Source: Piliocolobus tephrosceles
Taxonomy: Eukaryota > Chordata > Mammalia > Primates > Cercopithecidae
Assembly (NCBI RefSeq): GCF_002776525.5
Contig: NC_045434.1
Span: forward strand, 197,860,276-197,924,275
Direction of reading: 5' to 3'
DNA: 64,000 bases
Shown here piece by piece: positions 11,530-21,395 of the stretch. The notes under the pieces are model-generated. The model did not search any database. It was not told the origin of the DNA and saw only the letters and a list, made by a program, of their open reading frames with translations. Position numbers and translations under genes: made by a program. Numbering within the stretch: position 1 is the stretch's first letter; every line of letters starts with the position of its first letter.

Positions 11530-11533
<4 letters not shown>
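10816..11533 (+). mobile_element. Tigger1 transposon, segment 3 (transposase C-terminal part)
   Basis: Holds a 97-codon open stretch at 11041-11334 encoding MLLMNEQRKWSLEIESM and later NLEYYINLVVQTAGGF, the Tigger1 transposase C-terminus. It is not an intact gene: the upstream parts are frameshifted and Alus interrupt it. A small local duplication around 'tatcaaacag' extends its tail. Confidence 0.88.
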
Positions 11534-11565
<32 letters not shown>

Positions 11566-11847
11566 AGACGGAGTCTCGCTCTGTCGCCCAGGCTGGAGTG
11601 CAGTGGCCGGATCTCGGCTCACTGCAAGCTCCGTCTCCCGGGTTCACGCCATTCTCCTGCCTCAGCCTCCGGAGTAGCTGGGACCACAGGCGCCTGCCAC
11701 CCCGCCCGGCTAGTTTTTTGTATTTTTTTAGTAGAGACGGGGTTTCACCGTGTTAGCCAGGATGGTCTCGATCTCCTGACCTCGTGATTCACCCGTCTCG
11801 GCCTCCCAAAGTGCTGGGATTACAGGCTTGAGCCACCGCGCCCGGCC
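11534..11847 (-). mobile_element. AluYR-type (Old World monkey lineage) inside Tigger1
   Basis: Reverse-complement young Alu with 'gcagtggccggatctcggct', 'gatctcctgacctcgtgatt' and 'ggcttgagccaccgcgcccg'; long 31-base T-run. Confidence 0.92.
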
Positions 11848-12136
11848 TTTTTTTTTTTTTTTTGAAACGGAGTTTTGCTTTTGTCACCCAGGCTGGAATG
11901 CAGTGGCACAATCTCGGCTCACTACAACCTCCACCTCGTGGGTTCGAGCGATTCTCCTGCCTCAGCCTCCTGAGTAGCTGGGATGTGCCACCATGCCCAG
12001 CTAATGTTGTATTTTTAGTAGAGATGGGGTTTCTCCATGTTAGTCAGGCTGGTCTCGAACCCCCAACATCAGGTGATTCACCTGCCTCAGCCTCCCAAAG
12101 TGCTGAGATTACAGGCATGAGCCACCACACCCAGCC
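11848..12136 (-). mobile_element. AluS, tandem with previous
   Basis: Directly abuts the AluYR. 'agcaaggaagtatttttaaa' on its right resumes the Tigger1 tail. Confidence 0.92.
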
Positions 12137-12387
12137 TAGCAAGGAAGTATTTTTAAATTAAGGTATATGCAATATTTTCAGACATAATGCTATTATTGCA
12201 CACTTAAAACACTACAGTATACTACTATAAATATAACTTTTACATGCACTGGGAAACCAAAAATTTCATGTGACTCATTTTATTCCAATATTCATTTTAT
12301 CACAGTGGTCTGGAACCTAACCCGCAATGGTCTGGAACCATACCCTTCAGGGGTATGGTTATAATTATAGGGTATGCCTATAATTAT
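12137..12387 (+). mobile_element. Tigger1 3' end with hairpin-modified terminus
   Basis: 'tgcactgggaaaccaaaaat', 'cagtggtctggaacctaacc' and 'ggtatgcct' match the Tigger1 terminus. The last 80 bp carry a repeated 'ggtctggaacc' and two back-to-back hairpins (12337-12359 and 12361-12387) that are not part of a normal Tigger1 end. Confidence 0.85.
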
Positions 12388-13158
12388 TTTAGAACCCTCC
12401 GTCTCAATAATCCCATTCCTGGAAAATATATCTGGACATGGAGGGCAAGAGTCAAGTTAACCAGTAAGAAAGGTTTGGGTCAGTAGAAACAAAACATGTC
12501 AATTTTCAGGATAATGAAACTGGAAAAAAGCCTAAAAGAAACAAATAATGCTTTGAATCTATGCCAAGATTATAGTATGATGCAAAGCTGCGTATTTGCA
12601 ATTTAGGTAACTATCATTACAGTACATCCGGGACCTAGAGATCTGGAACACCTCAAAAAAATAAGTAAATAAAAACTCTGAATCCTAGGGACACGGTCTG
12701 AAAAGCCGAAAATTTCCTTGGATTATAGCTTTAGAAAGTTAATTTTAAAATGAACTGAAATCAAATCTCATAGCAGTCTGTGCCACACTCCTGCTAAGAT
12801 GATTCTTACTGGGTTCAGTTGAAATGTGTCTTTCCCCACTCCTTCTCCTCTTTAAACTTCTCTCTCAGTTTGAGACGTACTGCCCACAAATAACCAGTCT
12901 TTCCTGACCTATCACACACATCCCAAATCTGTTTTGACCATGTACTCTACAGCTTAGACAAATCCCCACCTTTCTTAGTATGGCTTATTGGCCTAGCTGG
13001 AAGCCAATTCTTATTATCTGTGTAACATTAATTATAAGAAACATAGAAGAGAGTCCTAGTCATTCCAAATTAATGCTGTGAGAAAGATCTCTACAGACAA
13101 ATAACACAAGCTTCAAAGAAGTGACAATATTTTCATACATATTTTCTTTGATACTCAC

Positions 13159-13284
13159 TTGGGAGGGCATAAGACTTCTTCAAGAAATTCCTCAATCTTA
13201 TTTACATCCGTTTTGACTTCACTGTTGAAAGTTATAAATGGTGGGTGGGTCCCGGGAGCCAAGTTCTGCAGGTCTGCAGGCTTC
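13159..13284 (-). CDS. CLIC4: CLIC4 exon 3 (internal coding exon, residues ~61-103)
   Basis: On the minus strand this 126-bp exon completes Arg61 and encodes KPADLQNLAPGTHPPFITFN, then SEVKTDVNKIEEFLEEVLCPP, ending with the first two bases of Lys103. It finishes the thioredoxin-like N-terminal domain. The HPPF motif holds the proline that in this fold is normally the conserved cis-proline (Pro76), and Cys100 is present near the end. The acceptor 'ttttgcccaacag' has a poor pyrimidine tract. The donor is CCCAA|gtgagtat, with A rather than G as the last exon base, compensated by a strong gtgagt. 'FITFNSEV' and 'EVLCPPK' separate CLIC4 from CLIC5, as I recall those families. An antisense Alu array begins only 77 bp upstream of the acceptor (13362) and two sense-oriented Alus end about 1 kb downstream (12136), so inverted Alus flank the exon. 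Confidence 0.97.
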
Positions 13285-13361
13285 CTGTTGGGCAAAATAT
13301 TGGTCAAAATCAGATCATTCTTTACTATAAAACACCAATAATACTTTAAATTCTCAAAGTT

Positions 13362-13660
13362 GGCCAGGCATGGTGGCTTGCATCTGTAATCGTAGCACTA
13401 CGGGAGGCTGAGGTGTGAGATTGCTTGAGCCCAGGAGTTTGAGACCCAGCCTGGGCAACACGGTGAGATCCTGTCTCTACAAAATATAAAAAATTAGCCA
13501 GGCATGGTAGTGCATGCCTACAGTCCCAGCTACCAGGGAGGCTGAGGTGGGAGGATCACTTGAGCCCGGGAAGTTGAAGGTGGAGTGAGCCATGATTGCA
13601 CCACTGCACTACAGCCTGGATGACAGAGAGACCCTATCTCAAAAAGAAAATAAATAAATT
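13362..13660 (+). mobile_element. AluJ
   Basis: Diverged Alu starting 'ggccaggcatggtggcttgc', 77 bp upstream of CLIC4 exon 3 and antisense to the gene. Confidence 0.92.
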
Positions 13661-13968
13661 GGCCGGGCGCGGTGGCTCAAGCCTGTAATCCCAGCACTTT
13701 GGGGGGCTGAGACGGGCAGATCATGAGGTCAGGAGATCGAGAACATCCTGGCTAACATGGTGAAACCCCGTCTCTACCAAAAAATACAAAAATCTAGCCG
13801 GGCGAGGTGGCGGGTGCCTGTAGTCCCAGCTACTCGGGAGGCTGAGGCAGGAGAATGGCGGGAACCTGGGAGGCGGAGCTTGCAGTGAGCTGAGATCTGG
13901 CCACTGCACTCCAGCCCTGGCGACAGAGACTCCGTCTCAACAAAAAAAAAAAAGAAAGAAAGAAAGAA
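13661..13968 (+). mobile_element. AluYR-type (Old World monkey lineage)
   Basis: 'ggctcaagcctgtaatccca', 'ctagccgggcgaggtggcgg' and 'gagctgagatctggccactg'. Inserted at the tail of the AluJ, with 'ataaataaatt' and 'ataaatgaatt' as probable duplications. Confidence 0.93.
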
Positions 13969-13980
13969 AATAAATGAATT

Positions 13981-14297
13981 GTCCAGGCGTGGTGGCTCAT
14001 GTCTGTAATCCCAGCCCTTTGGGAGGTAGAGGCAGGTGGAACACCTGAGGTCAGAAGTTTGAGACCAGTCTGGCCAGCATGGTGAAACCCTCATATCTAC
14101 TACAAATACAAAAAATTAGCCAGGCATGGTGGCGTGTGCCTGTAGTCCCAGCTACTTAGGAGGCTGAGGCAGGAGAAGAACTTGAACTCAGGAGGCAGAG
14201 ATTGCAGTGAGCTGAGAATGTGCCACTGCACTCCAGCCTAGGTGACAAAGCGAAACCCTGTCTGAAAAGAGGAGGGGAGAGGAGGAGAGGAAAAGAG
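13981..14297 (+). mobile_element. AluS
   Basis: Starts 'gtccaggcgtggtggctcat'; purine-rich (GGAGA) tail. Confidence 0.9.
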
Positions 14298-14334
14298 ATC
14301 AAAGTGGTTCTAAATTTTAAAGTATATAAAACTG

Positions 14335-14665
14335 TTTTTTTTTTTTTTGTTTTTTTTTGTTTGTTTGTTTGTTTTTTTGAGACGGAGTCTCACTCTGTTG
14401 CCCAGGCTGGAGTGCAGTGGCCAGATCTCAGCTCACTGCAAGCTCCGCCTCCCGGGTTCACGCCATTCTCCTGCCTCAGCCTCCGGAGTAGCTGGGACTA
14501 CAGGCGCCGCCACCACGCCCGGCTAGTTTTTTTTTTTTGTATTTTTTTGTAGAGACGGGGTTTCACCGTGTTCGCCAGGATGGTCTCGATCTCCTGACCT
14601 CGTGATCCGCCCGTCTCGGCCTCCCAAAGTGCTGGGATTACAGGCTTGAGCCACCGCGCCCGGCC
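14335..14665 (-). mobile_element. AluYR-type with perfect target duplication
   Basis: Young reverse-complement Alu. The 16-bp sequence aaagtatataaaactg flanks it at 14319-14334 and 14667-14682 without mismatch. Confidence 0.96.
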
Positions 14666-14702
14666 CAAAGTATATAAAACTGAATAAGAAATGGTATTTT
14701 TC

Positions 14703-14990
14703 ACCCAGGCATGGTGGCTCATGCCTGTAATCCCAGCACTTTGGGAGGCCAAGGCAGGAGGATCATGATGTCAGAAGTTTGAGACCAGTCTGACCAATAT
14801 GGTGAAACCCCATCTCTACTAAAAATACAAAAATTAACTGGGTGTGGTGGCATGAGCCTGTAATCCCAGCTACTCAGGAGGCTGAGGCAGGAGAATCACT
14901 TGAACCCCGGAGGCAGAGGTTGCAGTGAGCAGAAATCTTGCCACAGCACTCCAGCCTGGGTGACAGAGCGAGACTCCATCTAGAAAAAAA
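14703..14990 (+). mobile_element. AluS with perfect target duplication
   Basis: Flanked by aagaaatggtatttttc on both sides (right copy 14991-15007). Confidence 0.95.
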
Positions 14991-15007
14991 AAGAAATGGT
15001 ATTTTTC

Positions 15008-15325
15008 GACTGGGCGCGGTGGCTCACACCTGTAATCCCAGCACTTTGGGAGGCCGAGGGAGGCAGATCACGAGGTCAAGAAATCGAGACTATCATGGCC
15101 AACAAGGTGAAACTCTGTCTCTGCTAAAAATATAAAAATTAGCTGGGCACGGTGCCGTGTGCCTGTAGTTTCACTTGGGAGGCTGAGGCAGGAGAATCAC
15201 TTGAACCTGGGAGGCGGAGATTGCAATGAGCCAAGATCGCGCCACTGCACTCCAGCCTGGTGACAGAGCAAGACTCTGTCTCGAAAGAAAGAAAAGGAAA
15301 GGGGAAGGGAAGGGGAAGGGAGGGT
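15008..15325 (+). mobile_element. AluY/S
   Basis: Starts 'gactgggcgcggtggctcac'; tail evolved into (GGAAA/GGGAA)n. Confidence 0.92.
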
Positions 15326-15684
15326 ACTTTTCCACTAGGTATAATAGCTGTAATAGTATTCTAATAAGAAGCAAAGCTCCACAAAATATATAATTTATGG
15401 TAAGAAAATTCTTTGATTTTTTTAAACAAAATACAAAATCCATCATTCTCATTCCAAATTAACTAAGGCACTCATTAGAGACAGAGACAGAATGAGGAGG
15501 AAAAAAAGATTTTGGAGAGTGAGTCTCTGGTTTCAACTCTGGCCCCAACTAACTGTGTAAAGATGGGTAACTCATGACTTCCTTGGGCCTTTTTTTCTTT
15601 TTGGCAAAATAAAGGAGAAAAGCAGCTGATTCCTGCAGTCATCTTCACCTTTATAAGATTCCAAATTCTGGTGCTATTTCTTTC

Positions 15685-15985
15685 TTTTTTTTTTTTTGAG
15701 ACGGAGTCTCGCTCTGTCGCCCAGGCTGGAGTGCAGTGGCTGGATCTCAGCTCACTGCAAGCTCCGCCTCCTGGGTTCATGCCATTCTCCTGCCTCAGCC
15801 TCCCGAGTGGCTGGGACTACAGGCGCCCACCACCTAGCCTGGCTAGTTTTTTTTTTTTCTATTTTTTTAGTAGAGATGGGGTTTCACCGTGTTCGCCAGG
15901 ATGGTCTCGATCTCCTGACCTCGTGATCCGCCCGTCTCAGCCTCCCAAAGTGCTGGGATTACAGGCTTGAGCCACCGCGCCCGGC
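15685..15985 (-). mobile_element. AluYR-type with perfect 19-bp target duplication
   Basis: Flanked by ttctggtgctatttctttc at 15666-15684 and 15986-16004. 'cgtctcagcctcccaaagtg' and 'ggcttgagccaccgcgcccg' mark a young element. Confidence 0.96.
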
Positions 15986-16608
15986 TTCTGGTGCTATTTC
16001 TTTCCCATTATTCATTGAAGTCCAGGCTTAACAAGGAAAAGGATCACCAGATTAGACTATCTAATATCAAAATTACTTCAATATATAAAAGATGGCATAA
16101 TGAAAGGTAAAAAGCAACAAAGAATAGACAAAGTATTATAGTGAGTGAGAAAAGCTTAAAATCTACATTACGTAAGGATTTTGTCCAAATTCATTTCAAA
16201 GGTCATCAAAAACATCAAATAGGTATGGGTCAAAAGAAATTGGTAAGAGACAGATAAAACAAGTGAACACATAGAAAAATGTAAAATAGCACAACTATAA
16301 AGGGAATTTAAAAGTAAACAATAAGATATCTTCCTCCTGTTTATTAGGAAAAATTGAAAATACCACAACACACTGATAAAGATGGTGAAACTGTTATGCT
16401 GACAACTACTAACAGCAAGAAATGTTTGTACTATCTTATTAAAAAAGCAAAATGGCTCACCCAAACCCACCAATGAATCTTAGGATCAAAAAATGAGATG
16501 ACCAGATATGGTGTGTTTCCTAATGACAAAATATGCAGTATATAATATAGCATCATGAAGTATTCTTACCAAAAAAGTTGACTCAACCTAATCAAGCCTC
16601 TGGGGCAG

Positions 16609-16915
16609 GCTGGGAGCAGTGGCTCATACCTGTAACCTTAGCACTTTGAGAGGCAAAGGCAGGAGGATTGCTTGAGTCCAGGAGTTCGAGCGAGACCAGC
16701 CTGGACAACATAGTGAGACCCTATCTCTATGAAAAATTTTTTTTTAATTAGCTGCGTGTGGTGGCATGTGCCTGTAGCTGAGGCTAAGCCCAGGCAGTCG
16801 AGGCTGCAGTGAATGGTGATCACATCACTGCATTTCAGTCTGGGCAACAGAATGAGATCCTGTCTCAAAACAACAACAATAACAACAACAACAACAACAA
16901 CAAACGAAAGAAAGC
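16609..16915 (+). mobile_element. AluJ with (CAA)n tail
   Basis: Flanked by agcctctggggcag (16595-16608 and from 16916); tail is an (AAC)n microsatellite. Confidence 0.93.
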
Positions 16916-17300
16916 AGCCTCTGGGGCAGCTGTTTCTGAAATTGTAAGCCAGGAGATCCTTTCTTCAGGTGATCCATGATGTCAGAACTCTTCTTATAAC
17001 ACTAAGGCATCATTTGCCTTCTTCATTCTCATTCTCCTCTCATGCACATATAAGTAAAGTTTTCCAAATTTACTTGGCTACTTGGTATAAGATATCACAA
17101 GGTAATGAATGCAGAAGCAGACACAAGAAATCTCTTCCAAGATGTGCAAAAATGTAAAAGAATGCCACTCTTCTCACTATTTTTTGTTTTGGGAAATATA
17201 GTTGTTTTACATTAAAAATGTTTTATAATAAGTAGTAGGTTCATTATTGTTGTATATTTAAATGAATTAGTAAATAAATATTTTTAAAATTTCTCAGGGT

Positions 17301-17503
17301 TTTGTTTTTTTTTTGAGACCAGTCACCAAAGCAGGAGTGCAGTGGCACAATCATGGCTCACTGCAGCCTTGACTTCCTGGGCTCAAGCGATTCTCTTACC
17401 TCAGCCTCCCAAGTAGCCGGGACCAGAGGCACACGCCACCAAGCCCAGCTAATTTTTTTAAATTTTTTGTAGTGATAAGGATCTCACCATATTGCCCAGG
17501 CTA
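17301..17503 (-). mobile_element. Truncated old Alu
   Basis: Reverse-complement Alu fragment lacking the left-arm 5' end; stops at 'atattgcccaggct'. Confidence 0.85.
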
Positions 17504-17879
17504 ATTTCTCGGCTTTAATTTCTAATATAGTAAAATCAGTATATATAACCCACATAACTGAAAGCTGTTTGAGGCCTTCAATAATTTAAGAGTACAAAGG
17601 GGTCTTGAGATTATTTACAGGAAATGCAGGGAGGGGGAGAAAGAGAGGACAAAGTTAAATGATACCACAAGGAAGCAACTGCTAAATTCTGGATTTGGGA
17701 CAATCTACCTTTCAGCTGAATGGCATTTTTACCAGACACAGGTGGGGGACTGTTACAGATTAAGAAAAACTTAAGAGACATCACAATCAAACATAAAAAG
17801 CAGAAATTGCTTGGATATTGACTTAAACAAACCAACCAAAAATAAAAAGATGTTTCAGAGATAACCAGGGAAATCCCAA

Positions 17880-18140
17880 ATTGTATACCAGGAACTTCAG
17901 GAGATAAAAGCATTGTGGTTAGGGAAGAAAATGTCCACATTGTTTGAAGACATACACTGAAGTAAGTAGGGGTGAAATGACATGATGTCTAGCACTTACT
18001 TTAAAACATTTCAGCAAAGAAAATAAGAAAAAAGGGACAAAGCAAATGTGGCAAGATCTTGATAACGGAATTGGGTTTACAGAGAAGTCTGTTCTATTCT
18101 TATGCATGTCTGAAAACTTTCATAATTAAAAAAGCAAACT
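17880..18140 (+). mobile_element. Possible L1M-type 3' end
   Basis: 'tgtggcaagatcttgataac' and the terminal 'gtctgaaaactttcataatt' followed by A-rich sequence resemble old L1 3' ends. Family assignment is uncertain. Confidence 0.4.
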
Positions 18141-18316
18141 TATAAAAATGCGTACTTCAAGAAAAGTAATACAACAGCACATTGTTTTAAAGAATGTTTC
18201 TCCCTCCTATTATAGCCCAGAGTTGTTTATCTTGTTATTAAGTTAGCCTGCCTGCCTGCCTTCTTCCTTCCTTCCTGACCATAAATGCACAGAATTTGAA
18301 TAAAATAAAGAATACT

Positions 18317-18602
18317 GGCTGGACATGGTGGCTCATCCCTGTAATCCCAGCACTTTGCAAGGTCGAGGCGGGTGGATCACCTGAGATCAGAGTTCAAGAC
18401 CAACCTGGGCAACATGAAACCCCATCTCTACTAAAAATATAAAAAATAGCTGGACATAGTGGGGCATGCCTGTAGTCCCAGCTACTCGGGAGGCTAAGGC
18501 AGGAGAATTGCTGGAAGGCGGAGGTTACAGTGAGCTGAGATAGCACCACTGCACTCCAGACTGGGAGACAGAGCAAGACTCTGTCTCAAAAAAAAAAAAA
18601 AA
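18317..18602 (+). mobile_element. AluS
   Basis: Starts 'ggctggacatggtggctcat'. A short (TGCC)n(TTCC)n tract lies just upstream at 18246-18276. Confidence 0.93.
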
Positions 18603-19056
18603 GGAAAAGAAAAGAATATATTTAAATATATCATGAAAGTGAAATACTTCATCATCAGAAATTTCAAGATACAGTGGAATCAAAAACCTATAACCAGTTT
18701 ATAATCTATCAATTTCCCTTGGTCTTACTCATTTATTCATATTCTCTCTCTGGCTCCATCTTTCAATTTAGGTTAGAAAGCCTCAGGTTTCTATGACTAC
18801 ATTCCAACCAAAGATAAAAAGATTTATTTAATTATCTCATTAATTCAAAATTTTTTAACTCAAAGTCCAAGTTTTAGAGTCTATCTTGCTTCCTAAACAA
18901 AGAAAAATAAGACATATTTTCTATCAACTTCTATAAGAACCTAACCTCCAAAAGAAGACTTTTAAAAGTCAAAATCTGATTTGATTTTCAACTCTGATCC
19001 TTTCACTGAACATTCTTTAGTCTGACAAGGTAAAGTTTTTCACAAAATGAAACAAG

Positions 19057-19127
19057 TTAGCCTTCCTTATTCATGGGTTCAGCATCTATGGATTCAATCA
19101 ATTGAGGATCAAAAATATTTTTTAAAA
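19057..19127 (+). mobile_element. Tigger7/MER44-like element, left end
   Basis: 'cttattcatgggttcagcat' and 'ctatggattcaatcaattga' match the terminal repeat of MER44-type elements. Continues at 19660 after two Alu insertions. Confidence 0.7.
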
Positions 19128-19431
19128 GGCCAGGCGCGGTGGCTCACGTTTGAATCCAAACACTTTGGGAGGCTGAGGCATACAGATCACTTGAGGTCGG
19201 GAATTTGAGACCAGCCTGGCCAACATGGTGAAACCCTGTCTCTACTAAAAATTTAAAAAAATTAGCCAGTCGTGGTGGTGGGCACCTGTAGTCCCAGCTA
19301 CTTGGGAGGCTAAGGCAGGAGAATCACTTGAACCCGGGAGGCAGAGGTTGCAGTGAGCCAAGATCACGCCACTGCACTCCAGCCTGGGTGACAGAGTGAG
19401 ACTCCATCTCAAAAAAAAAAAAAAAAAAAAA
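19128..19431 (+). mobile_element. AluS inside MER44-like element
   Basis: Complete Alu with 21-base A-tail; 'aatatttt' on both sides. Confidence 0.92.
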
Positions 19432-19480
19432 GAATATTTTATAGACAGGTAGGTAGGCAGACAGATCGACAGCTAGATCT

Positions 19481-19649
19481 CCTGTCTCTACAAAAAATAC
19501 AAAAATTAGCCAGACATGATGGCACATGCTACTTGGGAGGCTGAAGTGAGAGGATCACTTGAGCCCAGGAGATCGAGGTTGAGATGAGCCATGATCACAC
19601 ACTATACTCCAGCCTGGGTGACAGAATGAGACTCTGTCTCAAAAAAAAG
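19481..19649 (+). mobile_element. 5'-truncated Alu
   Basis: Begins mid-element at 'cctgtctctacaaaaaatac'; preceded by a (GACAGGTAGG-like) tract at 19442-19478. Confidence 0.85.
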
Positions 19650-19659
19650 GGCGGCGGGG

Positions 19660-19930
19660 CAGGGGGAGGCCGGTGGTTGCAGTTGTACTGAACATGTACA
19701 GACTTTTTCTTGTCATTATTCCCTAAACACAGTGTAATGACAACTTACATAGCATTTACCCTGTATTAGGTATTATAACCTAGAGATGATTTAAAGTATA
19801 TGGGAGGCTATTTGTAGGTTAATATGCAAATACTATTCCATTTTATATAAGAAACTTGAGCATCTATGGATTTTGGTATCCACCAGGGGTCCTTGAACCA
19901 ATCCCCCATGGATACCAAGAGATGACTGTA
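19660..19930 (+). mobile_element. Tigger7/MER44-like element, right part
   Basis: 'ttgtactgaacatgtacaga', 'tctatggattttggtatcca' and 'ccaatcccccatggatacca', ending 'gatgactgta', match the right inverted terminus. Confidence 0.72.
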
Positions 19931-20229
19931 GACCAGGCACAGTGGCTCATGCCTGTAATCTCAACATTTTGGGAGGCCAAGGTGGGCAGATCATCCGAGG
20001 TCAGGAGTTCAAGAACAGCCTCGCCAACACGGTGAAACCCCATCTCTACTAAAAATACAAAATTAGCCAGGCATGGTGGCGCATGCCTGTAATCCCAGCT
20101 ACTTAGGAGGCTGAGGCAGGAGAATCGCTTAAACCCGGGAGGCAGAGGTTGCAGTGAGCTGAGATTGCGCCATTGCATTCCAGCCTGGGCAATAAAAAAG
20201 AGCAAAACTCCGTCTCAAAAAAAAAAAAA
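19931..20229 (+). mobile_element. AluS at the end of the MER44-like element
   Basis: Starts 'gaccaggcacagtggctcat' directly after 'gactgta'; 'gactgttt' follows its A-tail. Confidence 0.92.
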
Positions 20230-20509
20230 GACTGTTTTTTAATCTTGTCATATATAAATTGTGATTACCTGGAAAACGATTTTCTCACACCAAAGTCATA
20301 AAACATATCCAATGAACAGTCAAATACCTAAGTGTAAGTTAATAATGTAAGTCTGTTTTTCACAAGCAGTCTTTTTAAGAACAGGGTAGATTAGATAAAG
20401 GGGAAGAAGGTCTTGTTAGATATGAGTTCTAAATTTCTTTTCAAAGAATCAATATGTCAGTATGTTCAATTCTTCGCCTTCTACTTTCAAACTTAACTTC
20501 CTAGTAAAG

Positions 20510-20870
20510 CAACTATTTTCGATTACCTGCTCCAGCCTGACTCATTCCCATTACCTGCTCCCTCACAACCACGTTTCCGGCCAAACCACTCACCTGGGTC
20601 ACTCTCTTTAAATTAGCCAATCAGAATTAGTTTAGCCTGTGCGGTCTAACCCTAGCCAATAGGGGAAACGACACAGCAGCAGGGGCCACGTGCATCAGGG
20701 ATAAGAACCCCTTCCCCTCCCTTGTCCAAGTGTGCGCTCACCATTGCTCCATCTGTAAGAGCGCACCCTTCCATATAAGTAACCTGCCTTGCTAAAAATT
20801 AAAAAGAAAATTTTATATTCACGTGCTATTTCTTTTGCAGCACTGAAACTTTATTTATAACAGTCTCACT
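20510..20870 (+). mobile_element. Probable solo LTR of an ERV1-type endogenous retrovirus
   Basis: Two CCAAT-type motifs ('agccaatcagaattag', 'tagccaataggggaaa'), a GC-rich promoter-like stretch, a 'cttccatataagtaacctgc' segment and an AATAAA-poor end resemble LTR organisation. The family cannot be named and no internal retroviral genes are present. Confidence 0.45.
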
Positions 20871-21024
20871 GTTCAAAAAAAAAAAAAAAAACCCAAAGAG
20901 GGTAGAGGTCGGGTAGGGTATGTGGGATAAAATAAATAACACCTATTACTTCTATAATTAATTATGAAAGTTTTTAAGCTCTCTAAACAAAAAGATTCTT
21001 AATTTTTTAAAATTTTTATTCAAC

Positions 21025-21147
21025 TTTTTTTAGAGATGGGGTCTCCCTCTCTTGCTATGTTGCCCAGGCTGTCCTCAAACTCCTGGGCTCAAGTGATCCT
21101 CAGCTGCGAGTAGCTGGGACTAGAGAGCATGCCACTGCACCCAGCTC
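21025..21147 (-). mobile_element. Alu left-monomer relic (FLAM-like)
   Basis: Reverse-complement single arm from 'tttttttagagatggggtct' to 'cactgcacccagc'. Confidence 0.75.
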
Positions 21148-21204
21148 CCAAATAAAAATATTCATTGGGAGAGGGAGAGAGTTAGCATATCAGAGAAAGA
21201 AGAA

Positions 21205-21395
21205 CCAAGGCTGAATAAAAAGGACTGGCTTGAAGTCCCAAATAGAAAAGCTCTGCCATTTACTAGCTTCATGACTAAGTAAATTACAACCTCTTTGGGT
21301 CTAGATTTCCTCTTTTATAAGATCTGCTTTGTCTATAAAGATTAAATCAAATAAGGCCCGTGAAAGTGAACTAAAAGTATGCAAATGAAAGTCAT
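21205..21395 (+). mobile_element. MIR SINE
   Basis: 'ctctgccatttactagcttc', 'acaacctctttgggtctaga' and 'aaagattaaatcaaataagg' follow MIR order. Confidence 0.75.

Larger units (their letters stand above)
1420..13158 (-). other. CLIC4: CLIC4 intron 3 (11.7 kb)
   Basis: Lies between exons 3 and 4 and is bounded by gt..ag on the minus strand. It holds the duplicated four-Alu block and the Tigger1 element listed separately. Stretches with no feature that I can name: 1939-2667, 3096-3923, 5065-5384, 5694-5946, 7349-7744 and 12388-13158. Confidence 0.9.
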
